DNA of 51,593 nt from positions 1 to 51,593 of the forward strand of contig NZ_FUKO01000003.1 in NCBI RefSeq assembly GCF_900163815.1. The letters run 5' to 3'. Every line of letters starts with the position of its first letter. Positions within the stretch are counted from its first letter, which is position 1. Below the pieces are notes generated by a model, which made no database searches, was not told the origin of the DNA, and saw only the letters and a program-made list of their open reading frames with translations. Origin of the DNA: Microbacterium esteraromaticum (GTDB taxonomy: Bacteria > Actinomycetota > Actinomycetes > Actinomycetales > Microbacteriaceae). The translations under genes were made by a program, and so were the position numbers. Below are positions 31,861-40,002 of the stretch, piece by piece.

Positions 31861-32423
31861 CCAGCGCGGCCGGCGACGACACCTGGCTCATCGTCATCGA
31901 TCCGCAGAACATCTTCGCGGCGCCGGATTCCGAATGGGGTTCGCCCTTCTTCGATGAAGCGATGGCGAACATCGCGCGTCTCGCGACTGCCTTCGGCGAG
32001 CGCGTGCTCGTGACGAGGTGGATGCCGACGGCTGACCGCTCCACATCGTGGGGCGAGTACTTCGCGGCGTGGCCGTTCGCTGACCAGCCGGCATCCGATC
32101 ACCTGTTCGATCTCGTGCCGGCGGCATCCGCACTCTCGCGGCATCCAACCCTCGACCTGCCGACCTTCGGGAAGTGGGGCCCCGAGCTCGAAGCGATCGT
32201 CGGTCGCGGCGCGCACGTCGTGCTCACCGGTGTGTCGACGGACTGCTGCGTGATCTCGACGGCATTGGCGGGAGCGGATGCTGGCGCACGCATCACCATC
32301 GCGACCGACGCGTGCGCGGGCTCGACCGCTGAGAATCACGCCGCGGCGATGCAGGTGATGGCCCTCTACCCGCCGCAGCTCACCCTCACGACGACCAGCG
32401 AAGTGCTCGCGGCGCGCAGCTGA
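31857..32423 (+). CDS. Isochorismatase-like cysteine hydrolase
   Basis: 188 residues from ATG 31857, with GGAGCAGG upstream, translationally coupled to the permease. Catalytic triad: Asp15 in LIVIDPQNIF, Lys in FGKWGPE, Cys in TGVSTDCCVISTALAGADAG. The family includes ureidoacrylate, biuret and nicotinamide amidohydrolases. With the NCS1 permease it likely degrades an imported nucleobase derivative or amide; the exact substrate cannot be read from sequence. Confidence 0.88.
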   Translation: MTSAAGDDTWLIVIDPQNIFAAPDSEWGSPFFDEAMANIARLATAFGERVLVTRWMPTADRSTSWGEYFAAWPFADQPASDHLFDLVPAASALSRHPTLDLPTFGKWGPELEAIVGRGAHVVLTGVSTDCCVISTALAGADAGARITIATDACAGSTAENHAAAMQVMALYPPQLTLTTTSEVLAARS

Positions 32424-32426
32424 CGC

Positions 32427-33923
32427 TCAGTCGTCCCAGGTGTGCACGGGCTCGCCCGTGTGCATCCGCTCGAGGTACTCCTCCAGCATCCCGTGCAGAG
32501 CCTGCGGGCGCTTCTCTCCGGCGGCTTCGCGCGCGGCGACATTCGCACGCTGCCAGGTGGCCCCGTTGCGGCCGGTGAGGCAGCGCTGCTCGATGATGTT
32601 CAAGTAGCGATCGCGCACCTCCGCATCGACGCCGTACGCGTCCAGTCCCTCAGCGGCGAGGGGCAGCAGACGGCGGAGGACGAGCTCGCGTGGCCCCACC
32701 CAGCCGACCTCGGGCCAGTACAGGCGCGACTCGATGCCGTCCCGTGCCGCGGAGCGCAGATTCTCGTCGGCGGCGTCGAACGTCATCTGGGTCCACAGCG
32801 GGCGGTCAGCGTGCGCCAGCGAATGCACCAGCCCGTAATAGAACGTCGCATCGGCCATCACATCGGCCATGGTGGGCCCGGCCGGCAGCACGCGGTTCTC
32901 CAGACGCAGATGGTAGCCGTCGCCCTGCTTGTCGTAGATCGGCCGGTTCCAGCGATAGATCGTGCCATTGTGCATCCGCAGCTCCGCCAGTTCCGGCGCG
33001 CCGCCGGCAGCCAGCACCTCGAACGGATCCTCGTCGGTGCTCACCGGCAAGAGCGCCGGGAAGTAGCGCGAGTTCTCTTCGAACAGATCGAAGATCGAGG
33101 TGATCCAACGCTCTCCGAACCACACCCGCGGGCGCACGCCCTGATTCTTCAGCTCCTGCGAGCGGGTGTCGGTCGTCTGCTCGAACATCGGGATGCGGGT
33201 CTCGTGCCACAGCGCCCGCCCCGCGAAGAACGGTGAGTTGGCAGCGAGCGCGACCTGAACGCCGGCGATCGCCTGCGCCGAGTTCCAGTAGGACGCAAAC
33301 TCTTCCGGCTGCAGCTGCAGGTGCAGTTGCACAGAGGTGCACGCCGCTTCGGGAAGGATCGTGTCGCAGACAATGTCCAGCCGCTCGGGCTGCTGCCCCT
33401 CTGCGAGCGGCGGCCCCTCGAGCTTCAATTCGATGTCCTCGCCGCGCGCCGAGAGCACCTGGCGACCGAGCAAGCCGTAGCGCGGATCGGCCGACAGCCA
33501 CTTCTCGGTGAAATGGTGCTCGTTCAGTGTCGGCAGCATGCCGACCATCGCCAACCGTGAGCCGACGGTCCGCACGCGGTCGTCAGCGGTCGCGAAGGCG
33601 TTGCGCAATGCCTTCTCCAGCTCTGCGATGCTGTCGCCGTCGAGCGGGCGGGGAGCAACGTTCAGCTCGATGTTGAACCGCCCGAGCTCGCTCTGAAAAG
33701 CGGGGCTCGCGATCGCTTCCAGCGCCTCCTCATTCGACATCGACGGCTCACCGCCGTCATCGACGAGATTGAGCTCGATCTCGAGACCGAGCTGCGGCTC
33801 GGAGGCGTCGAACTGCCCTTCGGCGAGCATCTTCGCCAGCGCTTCCAGACACCGCTCGACCTGCGCGCGGAATCTCGTTCGATCCTGGCGCGTGAAGCTC
33901 TGCGCACTGACACTGTCTCCCAT
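32427..33923 (-). CDS. Glutamate-cysteine ligase family (GCS2) protein
   Basis: 498 residues from ATG 33923. GLEIELNLVDDGGEPSMSNE is the ATP/Mg-binding glutamate ligand strand, FNIELNVAPRPLDG the second, and SVQLHLQLQPEEFASYWNSA and LRMHNGTIYRWNRPIYDKQG complete a GCS2 fold. It should join a carboxylate to an amine using ATP. Actinobacterial relatives include EgtA-like enzymes and unassigned amino-acid ligases; no ergothioneine or mycothiol gene is adjacent. It converges with the hydrolase (three bases between stops). Confidence 0.87.
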   Translation of the reverse strand: MGDSVSAQSFTRQDRTRFRAQVERCLEALAKMLAEGQFDASEPQLGLEIELNLVDDGGEPSMSNEEALEAIASPAFQSELGRFNIELNVAPRPLDGDSIAELEKALRNAFATADDRVRTVGSRLAMVGMLPTLNEHHFTEKWLSADPRYGLLGRQVLSARGEDIELKLEGPPLAEGQQPERLDIVCDTILPEAACTSVQLHLQLQPEEFASYWNSAQAIAGVQVALAANSPFFAGRALWHETRIPMFEQTTDTRSQELKNQGVRPRVWFGERWITSIFDLFEENSRYFPALLPVSTDEDPFEVLAAGGAPELAELRMHNGTIYRWNRPIYDKQGDGYHLRLENRVLPAGPTMADVMADATFYYGLVHSLAHADRPLWTQMTFDAADENLRSAARDGIESRLYWPEVGWVGPRELVLRRLLPLAAEGLDAYGVDAEVRDRYLNIIEQRCLTGRNGATWQRANVAAREAAGEKRPQALHGMLEEYLERMHTGEPVHTWDD

Positions 33924-33972
33924 TCCGCGACACTACCGAACTCATGGGGGTCGAGGTGATCACCACCCTGGT

Positions 33973-34001
33973 TTCACTTTAGTGACGAGCGGCCAGATAA
34001 T
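33973..34001 (+). promoter_or_regulatory. Kynurenine operon promoter with an overlapping operator dyad
   Basis: TTCACT (33973-33978), 17 bases, GATAAT (33996-34001) fit a housekeeping promoter with transcription starting ~8 bases before the ATG at 34016, leaving almost no leader and no Shine-Dalgarno. The dyad TCACT-TT-AGTGA (33974-33985) covers the -35 box and is a good repressor site, perhaps for the PaaX-like regulator encoded in the operon. Confidence 0.62.
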
Positions 34002-34015
34002 GATATGTTGACAGA

Positions 34016-34870
34016 ATGACTGCGGAACAGAACGAACGCACCCTCGAAGAGAGCATCGTCACCGACCTCAAGGATCGGATGACCTACGGGTCCTACCTCG
34101 ACCTGGATCGGCTCCTCGGCGCGCAGCATCCGGTCTCCAAGCCCGAGCACCACGACGAGATGCTGTTCATCATCCAGCACCAGACGACAGAGCTGTGGCT
34201 CAAGCTCGTGCTGCACGAATTGGGTACTGCCCGCGACCGCCTCGCCGAGGATGACCTGCGCGCAGCACTGAAGCACGTCGCGCGGGTGAAGCACATCCAG
34301 GAGGTGCTGACCCAGCAGTGGTCGGTGCTGGCGACGCTCACCCCCACCGAGTACGCCGAGTTCCGGGGCGCCCTCGGCAATGCCTCCGGCTTCCAATCGG
34401 TGCTGTACCGCGGCGTCGAATTCGCACTCGGCAACAAGAACGAGCGGATGCTGGGTCTCTTCCGCGACCACCCCGAGAACCTCGCCCTGCTCACCGCCGA
34501 GTGGGAGCGTCCGACGCTGTACGACGAGTTCCTGCGTCTCGTGGCCCGCCGCGGCCTCCCCGTGCCGCAGGAGATCCTCGACCGCGATGTGCGCTTGCCG
34601 TACCGCGAGCACCCCGAGCTCGTCGACGCGATCCGCGTGATCTATGAGAACCCGCATGAGCACTGGGACCTGTACGAGGCGTGCGAAGAGTTCGTCGACG
34701 TCGAGGACAACTTCCAGTTCTGGCGCTTCCGCCACCTGCGCACGGTCACCCGCACGATCGGCATGAAGGTCGGCACCGGCGGCTCGAGCGGCGTGAGCTT
34801 CTTGCAGAAGGCGCTCGAGTTGACGTTCTTCCCCGAGCTGTACAGCGTGCGCACCGAAATCGGCCGCTGA
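34016..34870 (+). CDS. kynA: Tryptophan 2,3-dioxygenase
   Basis: 284 residues from ATG 34016. Family landmarks: MTYGSYLDLDRLLGAQHPVS, the haem/substrate segment HHDEMLFIIQHQTTELWLKL, NASGFQSVLYRGVEFALGNK, the second helix WRFRHLRTVTRTIGMKVG and the catalytic-loop motif GTGGSSGVSFLQ. It opens the indole ring of L-tryptophan with O2 to give N-formylkynurenine. Its stop overlaps the next start by one base (TGATG). First gene of the operon, close behind the promoter at 33973-34001. Confidence 0.96.
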   Translation: MTAEQNERTLEESIVTDLKDRMTYGSYLDLDRLLGAQHPVSKPEHHDEMLFIIQHQTTELWLKLVLHELGTARDRLAEDDLRAALKHVARVKHIQEVLTQQWSVLATLTPTEYAEFRGALGNASGFQSVLYRGVEFALGNKNERMLGLFRDHPENLALLTAEWERPTLYDEFLRLVARRGLPVPQEILDRDVRLPYREHPELVDAIRVIYENPHEHWDLYEACEEFVDVEDNFQFWRFRHLRTVTRTIGMKVGTGGSSGVSFLQKALELTFFPELYSVRTEIGR

Positions 34871-35859
34871 TGCACGCGGTGCGCTTCTTCGACGGCGCCG
34901 TGGCGCTCGAAGGAACGCTGATCGTGCGCAATGGGGTCGTCCATCTGCTCGATGACCCCGCTCCGGCTGGTGCGCCACGGCTCGAGGGCCTCGTCACCGG
35001 ACTCTTCACCGATCACCATGTGCACCTGCAGCTGATCGACTACAAGCTGCTACCAGGGTCGCGCCTCGGTGCCGTGGTGGATCTGGGTGCGGATCTGGAC
35101 TGGATCAGTGAGGTGGCCGATCAGTTGAGCGCTCACGAATCGTGTCCGGTGAACGTGCGCTACGCCGGCCCTTTCCTCACCGCACCAGGCGGCTACCCGT
35201 CGGACCGGACGTGGGCGCCCGCCGGCTCTGTGCGCGAGATTCGCGACGCGGCAGCAGCAGATGCGGTGGTCGCCGAGCTTGCGGATGCCGATGTCTCGCT
35301 GATCAAGATCGTGGCCCACAGCGAGGCCGGCCCGACGCTCGTCGATGCGACCTTCGAAGCGATCGTGCATCGGGCCGCCGCGCACCGAATCCCGGTGATC
35401 GCCCATGCCGAAGGCCCCGGTCAAGCGCAGCGAGCGGCGCGCCTGGGTGCCGGACGACTGGCTCACGCACCGTTCTCAGAACGCCTCGCACCGGAGGAGA
35501 TCGCGGCCCAAGCCGTGTCGACGTCATGGATCTCGACGATGGCGATCCATGAGGGCGAGGCCTATGCGATCGTCGTCGACAATGTGCGCCGCTTCGTCGC
35601 AGCCGGCGGCGAAGTCGTCTACGGCACCGACATGGGCAACGGCACGATGCCGGTCGACCTGCACGAGGCCGAAGTCGATGCGCTGCGCGAGGCGGGTATC
35701 GAGGGCGACGATCTGCTCACCGCCCTGGCTCCCGCTGACCCGCTCATTCCCGGCGCCCCCTTGCTCTTTCTTCCCGACGACGACCCGAACAGGTCGCGCC
35801 GGCTCACCCCGGCCGACCTCGACGCACTCACCACCGACCCCACCGACCCGGAGCACTGA
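34870..35859 (+). CDS. Amidohydrolase-superfamily enzyme, candidate N-formylkynurenine formamidase
   Basis: 329 residues from ATG 34870, overlapping the kynA stop. Metal-ligand motifs are visible: HxH in TDHHVHLQL (His50, His52), VSLIKIVAHSEAG (candidate bridging Lys/His), RIPVIAHAEGPGQAQRAARL and YGTDMGNGTMPV (catalytic Asp). LAHAPFSERLAPEEI is like imidazolonepropionase-type members. It sits between tryptophan dioxygenase and kynureninase, exactly where KynB would act, and no KynB-like cyclase gene is present. I infer formamide hydrolysis of N-formylkynurenine, but the family is diverse and direct proof is lacking. Confidence 0.78.
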   Translation: MHAVRFFDGAVALEGTLIVRNGVVHLLDDPAPAGAPRLEGLVTGLFTDHHVHLQLIDYKLLPGSRLGAVVDLGADLDWISEVADQLSAHESCPVNVRYAGPFLTAPGGYPSDRTWAPAGSVREIRDAAAADAVVAELADADVSLIKIVAHSEAGPTLVDATFEAIVHRAAAHRIPVIAHAEGPGQAQRAARLGAGRLAHAPFSERLAPEEIAAQAVSTSWISTMAIHEGEAYAIVVDNVRRFVAAGGEVVYGTDMGNGTMPVDLHEAEVDALREAGIEGDDLLTALAPADPLIPGAPLLFLPDDDPNRSRRLTPADLDALTTDPTDPEH

Positions 35860-35860
35860 C

Positions 35861-37114
35861 ATGACTGACGAAGCCGTCACCCCCGCAGACCCCGCAGACC
35901 CCGCAGAAGCACTGTTCGCCGAGGCGCGCACGCTCGACGCCGCCGACCCGCTGGCGCACCACCTGAATGAATTCGCCGACGCCCCCGGTGTCGACGCGTA
36001 CCTCGACGGCAACTCGCTCGGCCGGCCCCTCCGCGACATTCCGGAGAAGGTGAGTGCATTCATCCGAGAGGACTGGGGCACGCGTCTGATCCGCTCGTGG
36101 GACGAGCAGTGGATGGAGCTGCCGATGCAGCTCGGCGACCGGATCGCAGCGGTCACGCTGGGTGCCGCGGCAGGCCAGACCGTCGTCGCCGATTCGACGA
36201 GCGTCATGCTCTACAAGCTCATGCGCGCTGCTGTCGCCGCTCGCCCCGGTCGCTCCGAGATCGTGATCGAGGCGGGGAACTTCCCGACCGACCGCTTCAT
36301 CGCCGCCGGAGTCGCCGAGGAGACCGGCACCACACTGCGCTGGGTGGAGCCCGACCCGATCATCGGGGTCACCGCGGCGGTTGTGGCATCCGTCGTGTCC
36401 GAGCGCACCGCGCTCGTCGTGCTCAGCCACGTCGACTACCGCTCCGGTGCGCTGGCCGACATGCCGCAGATCACGAAGGCAGTGCAGGATGTCGGCGCTC
36501 TGATGCTCTGGGATCTCTGCCACTCCGTCGGCGTCGTGCCGATGCACCTCGACGATTGGGGCGTCGACATGGCTGTCGGCTGCACCTACAAGTACCTGAA
36601 CGGCGGCCCCGGCTCCCCCGCCTTCGGCTACCTGCGCACCGAGCACCACGGTGCCGTGCAGCAGCCGATCCAGGGCTGGTGGGGCGCGGCCGACATCTTC
36701 GCGATGGGTCCGGAATACGCGCCCGTCGCCGGCATCCGTCAGCTGCTCAGCGGCACGCCGCCGGTGATGTCGATGCTCGCGATGCAGGGCATGCTCGACC
36801 TCATCGACGTCGAGGGCATCGGCGCTGTGCGCGCCAAGTCGATCTCGCTGACCGATTTCGCCGTGCGCGCGTACGACGCCGTGCTCGCCCCGCTCGGAGT
36901 GGAACTGGTCTCGACACGGGATGCCGCACACCGGGGCGGTCACGTCACGATCGCGCACGACTCGTTCCGCGAGGTCACGCAGCAGCTGTGGAACGACGGC
37001 GTGATCCCCGACTTCCGGTTCCCGAACGGCATCCGCCTCGGGCTCTCGCCGCTGAGCACCTCGCACGAAGAGACCCTGCGCGGCGTCCTCGCCGTGCGGG
37101 ACGCCCTGCAGTGA
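35861..37114 (+). CDS. kynU: Kynureninase
   Basis: 417 residues from ATG 35861, one base after the amidohydrolase stop. Fold type I PLP enzyme: LDGNSLGRPL, DSTSVMLYKLMRAAVAARPG, NFPTDRFIA, LVVLSHVDYRSG, LWDLCHSVGVVPM and the Schiff-base lysine in CTYKYLNGGPGSPAFGYL. RGGHVTIAHD and RLGLSPLSTSHEE end it. It splits kynurenine to anthranilate and alanine. With kynA and the amidohydrolase it completes tryptophan-to-anthranilate conversion; anthranilate-degrading genes are not in the window. Confidence 0.96.
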   Translation: MTDEAVTPADPADPAEALFAEARTLDAADPLAHHLNEFADAPGVDAYLDGNSLGRPLRDIPEKVSAFIREDWGTRLIRSWDEQWMELPMQLGDRIAAVTLGAAAGQTVVADSTSVMLYKLMRAAVAARPGRSEIVIEAGNFPTDRFIAAGVAEETGTTLRWVEPDPIIGVTAAVVASVVSERTALVVLSHVDYRSGALADMPQITKAVQDVGALMLWDLCHSVGVVPMHLDDWGVDMAVGCTYKYLNGGPGSPAFGYLRTEHHGAVQQPIQGWWGAADIFAMGPEYAPVAGIRQLLSGTPPVMSMLAMQGMLDLIDVEGIGAVRAKSISLTDFAVRAYDAVLAPLGVELVSTRDAAHRGGHVTIAHDSFREVTQQLWNDGVIPDFRFPNGIRLGLSPLSTSHEETLRGVLAVRDALQ

Positions 37115-38046
37115 CCCGCGATCGTGTCGGGCCGCTGCACACCTCGGGGGCCGACACGCCAGATGTCGGACCGGATGCTGGCATCCGTCCGACATCTGTA
37201 CCCACGGCCCCCGAAGTGTGGGCGTCTGGGGAAGCAGCAGGCCCTGTTCTCGACGACATCGATGCGCGGCCCGGCAGCACCACCTCTCTGCTGCGCACAC
37301 TGATCGCCCTGTACCTGCGGCGGCTCGGCGGCGAGATCTCCTCGGCCGACCTGGTGCAGCTCGCCGGTGATCTCGACATCGCTCCGGCGCGCGCCCGCAC
37401 CACTATCGCGCGACTCAAGCAGAAGGGCCTGCTGCTGGCAGCATCCGGCCGCGGGTATGCGCTCAATCCTGCGGCGATGGGGATGCTGGAGCGCGGCGAC
37501 CGGCGCATCTTCGAAGTGCGCACGATGACCGCGGGTGACCCGTGGATGCTGATCTCGGCGACGGTCCCCGAGTCGCGCCGCGATCTGCGTCATCAGCTGC
37601 GCAAGCGGCTGCTGTTCCTCGGTGCCGGCTCGGTGGCATCCGCCCTGTGGATCCTGCCCGCGCACCTCGACGGCGAGGTTGCGGAGCTGCTCGATGAGAT
37701 CGGCGCGCGTGAATTCGTCACGCTGTTCGAGACGTCCGACCCGCGCCCGGCTCGGCCGCTGCGAGACGCCGTTGCGTCCTGGTGGGATCTATCGGCGCTG
37801 CGGGCTGAGCACACCCGCTTCCAGGAGTCATTGCGCACCCCCCGCGCGAATCCGTTCGCGGCGTACGTGCTTCTGATCGACAGCTGGCGCACGCTGCCGT
37901 ACATCGATCCGGGTCTTCCGCCCGAGCTGCTGCCAGCGGACTGGCCGGGGGCGGCGAGTTTCGCCGCCTTCGAGATGCGCTCCACTGAGCTCGCCGACAC
38001 GGCATGGGAGCACGTCCGCCGGGTCTGCGGACACACCCCCGGCTAG
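37111..38046 (+). CDS. PaaX-like transcriptional regulator
   Basis: 311 residues if started at GTG 37111, which overlaps the kynU stop (GTGA). Residues 1-37 are encoded by the inverted repeat at 37138-37220 and are probably not conserved; GTG 37216 is an alternative start. The core has a winged helix (LLRTLIALYLRRLGGEISSA, ARTTIARLKQKGLLLAASGR) and the PaaX middle domain (DRRIFEVRT, DPWMLISATVPESRRDLRHQ, LRKRLLFLGAG, SALWILPAH). PaaX-type repressors sense aromatic acyl-CoAs or related acids. It likely controls the kyn operon, and the radical SAM gene follows 10 bases later. Confidence 0.85.
   Translation: MTRDRVGPLHTSGADTPDVGPDAGIRPTSVPTAPEVWASGEAAGPVLDDIDARPGSTTSLLRTLIALYLRRLGGEISSADLVQLAGDLDIAPARARTTIARLKQKGLLLAASGRGYALNPAAMGMLERGDRRIFEVRTMTAGDPWMLISATVPESRRDLRHQLRKRLLFLGAGSVASALWILPAHLDGEVAELLDEIGAREFVTLFETSDPRPARPLRDAVASWWDLSALRAEHTRFQESLRTPRANPFAAYVLLIDSWRTLPYIDPGLPPELLPADWPGAASFAAFEMRSTELADTAWEHVRRVCGHTPG
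37138..37220. repeat. Nested 83-bp inverted repeat in the 5' part of the PaaX gene
   Basis: Outer arms 37138-37153 (CACACCTCGGGGGCCG) and 37205-37220 (CGGCCCCCGAAGTGTG) pair with one mismatch. Inner arms 37161-37178 (AGATGTCGGACCGGATGC) and 37181-37197 (GCATCCGTCCGACATCT) pair with one bulged base. Seven-base spacers on both sides separate inner from outer arms and the loop is TG. The half-site TCCGACAT is shared with the dyad at 16449-16481. It resembles a MITE or bacterial interspersed palindromic element, or an mRNA-stabilising hairpin at the kynU-paaX junction. Confidence 0.85.
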
Positions 38047-38055
38047 GGTGATCGC

Positions 38056-39687
38056 ATGGCACAGAAGACCGGCACGGGCATGCCCCTGCGCGACTACCGC
38101 GTTCATCGCTACGTGAACGCATTCTGCCCGAAGTGCCACGAGGAGAAGCCCGATCAGCCGCTGAGCGAGGTTCGGCGACTTTCCGGATGGCTGGCCGACC
38201 GCGACGGCGTCGTGTGGCTGGAACGCGGATGCCCTGACCACGGTCTCATCTCGACGATGTACGACGAGTCGACCGAGATCCTCAGCTACCTCGAGCAGTG
38301 GACGGCCCCGACGAAGGTGCACACCCCCGATGTGGCCGGCAACTTCAAGCCGGTGCCGCAGGCATATGAAGACGGCCTGCCGCAGATGCAGACCCAGCAC
38401 ACCTGCATCCTGCTCGCAGACATCACCGACCACTGCAACCTGAAGTGCCCCACCTGCTTCGCCGAGTCGAGTCCCGCGGCATCATCTGTCGCGCCGTTGG
38501 CCGAAGTGCTCGCCTCGATCGATCAGCGCCTGGCGCGTGAGAACAACCGCATCGACGTGCTGATGCTGTCGGGTGGCGAGCCGACGCTGTATCCCTGGCT
38601 GGAGCAGCTGGTCGAGCATCTGGTCGCCCGACCGGTCGTGCGCATTCTGATCAACTCGAACGGGTTGCGCATCGCGAACGACGACGAGTTCGTCGCGTTC
38701 TTGAAGAAGCATCGCGAACGGGTCGAGATCTACCTGCAATACGACGGCGAGAGCAAGGAGTCAGCGGCGTATCACCGCGGCGCGGACATCCGCCGGTTCA
38801 AAGAGCGAGCGCTGGAGCGGTTGTCGGATGCTGGCGTCTTCACCACGCTCACCATGACCGCGACGCTCGGCGTGAACGATGACGAAATCGGCGATGTGAT
38901 CCGGCGAGCGCAGGTGACACCGTTCGTCGGCGGTGTGACGATTCAGCCGGTTTTCGGCTCGGGCCGCAACTCGGGCATCGACCCCGACGACCGGCTCACG
39001 CACACCGGGGTGCTGGCGCGCCTCGGCCCGCAGACCGGCGGCGAGATCACCTGGCGCGACCTCACGGCGCTCCCCTGCAGCCACCCGCACTGCTGCTCGG
39101 TCGGCTATTTCCTGAAGGACGATGCGGGCGATTGGAAGTCGCTGGTGTCGCTGATCGGTCCGGAACGGCTGAAGGGGTTCCTCGATCTCAATCCCGACCT
39201 GCTCGCCAACCGCATCGCCGACTCGAATGTGAACAAGGCGATCCGCGATGCGGTGAAGAACTCGCTGCTCGACCTGTTCAGTGAGCAGTCGTCGCTCTCG
39301 CACCCGTCGATGGGCGACATCTGGCGTGACATCTGCGTCAACTGCGACCTCGGCATCGGCACACTGGCGACACTCGCCGCGTCGAAGCTGCCCGGCCAGC
39401 ACGGCAGGATGCGGCAGATGATGGGCGAGCGCGTGCTGCGCGTCACGGTCAAGCCGTTCATGGACATCAACACGATGATCGAAGAGCGACTCACGCAGTG
39501 CTGCGTGCATGTCGCGACGGTCAATGAGACGACGCAGGCGCACCAGTGCGTCCCGTTCTGCGCGTTGCAGGCGTGGGCACCGCTGAGCCGTACCCGCCTA
39601 TCGACCGCGACGGGGCGTCCGGCCACCAGCAGCACTCCGGTACGCGAGACCGGTGGCCGCACGGCCCTTCCGCTGGTGACGCCGTGA
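38056..39687 (+). CDS. Multi-cluster radical SAM enzyme, tetraether-synthase/MJ0619-like
   Basis: 543 residues from ATG 38056. An N-terminal metal-knuckle region has C24-x2-C27 (FCPKCHEE) and CPDHG with C59. The radical SAM cluster motif is C127-x3-C131-x2-C134 (DHCNLKCPTC), followed by MLSGGEPTLYPW. Extra Cys groups, PCSHPHCCSVGYF, ICVNCDLGIG, QCCVHVAT and HQCVPFCAL after FMDINTMIEERL, match the auxiliary-cluster pattern of the Tes/GDGT-MAS family, which forms carbon-carbon bonds between lipid tails. The last ~35 residues are low complexity. Its stop overlaps the next gene (GTGA). With an Lgt-like partner, lipid or lipoprotein modification is inferred. Confidence 0.85.
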   Translation: MAQKTGTGMPLRDYRVHRYVNAFCPKCHEEKPDQPLSEVRRLSGWLADRDGVVWLERGCPDHGLISTMYDESTEILSYLEQWTAPTKVHTPDVAGNFKPVPQAYEDGLPQMQTQHTCILLADITDHCNLKCPTCFAESSPAASSVAPLAEVLASIDQRLARENNRIDVLMLSGGEPTLYPWLEQLVEHLVARPVVRILINSNGLRIANDDEFVAFLKKHRERVEIYLQYDGESKESAAYHRGADIRRFKERALERLSDAGVFTTLTMTATLGVNDDEIGDVIRRAQVTPFVGGVTIQPVFGSGRNSGIDPDDRLTHTGVLARLGPQTGGEITWRDLTALPCSHPHCCSVGYFLKDDAGDWKSLVSLIGPERLKGFLDLNPDLLANRIADSNVNKAIRDAVKNSLLDLFSEQSSLSHPSMGDIWRDICVNCDLGIGTLATLAASKLPGQHGRMRQMMGERVLRVTVKPFMDINTMIEERLTQCCVHVATVNETTQAHQCVPFCALQAWAPLSRTRLSTATGRPATSSTPVRETGGRTALPLVTP

Positions 39688-40001
39688 CACCCCACAACCC
39701 CGCCCTCAACCAGTACGATCCCTCGGTCGGCGACCCCGAACCGGCTTTCGATCCGCTTCGGCTCTGCGTCTTCACGACGGTCGCGCTGATCGCCTGCCTG
39801 CTCGGCCCGATCGCGGTGCTGACTTTCGCGCTCGTCGCGATCGCGGGCTACGCGCGGGCGCGTCGTGGCGGACTGCTGCGCTCACGCTGCAAGCTCGGCG
39901 ATACCCGACTCGTCCTCGCCTATCTGGGCATTGTGGCCGTGGCATCCGCCGTCGCGATTCCGTTCTGGGTAATGCTCTGGGTGCGGATGCTGGCGGGCTG
40001 A
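39684..40001 (+). CDS. Small membrane protein in the radical SAM module
   Basis: 105 residues from GTG 39684, overlapping the radical SAM stop by four bases. A polar N-terminus (TPHNPALNQYDPSVGDPEPA) is followed by two transmembrane helices (FTTVALIACLLGPIAVLTFA and LVLAYLGIVAVASAVAIPFW) joined by a basic loop RARRGGLLRSRCKLG. The DUF4190-like two-helix layout is common in actinobacteria. It may anchor or assist the module. It ends one base before the Lgt-like gene. Confidence 0.75.
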   Translation: MTPHNPALNQYDPSVGDPEPAFDPLRLCVFTTVALIACLLGPIAVLTFALVAIAGYARARRGGLLRSRCKLGDTRLVLAYLGIVAVASAVAIPFWVMLWVRMLAG

Positions 40002-40002
40002 C

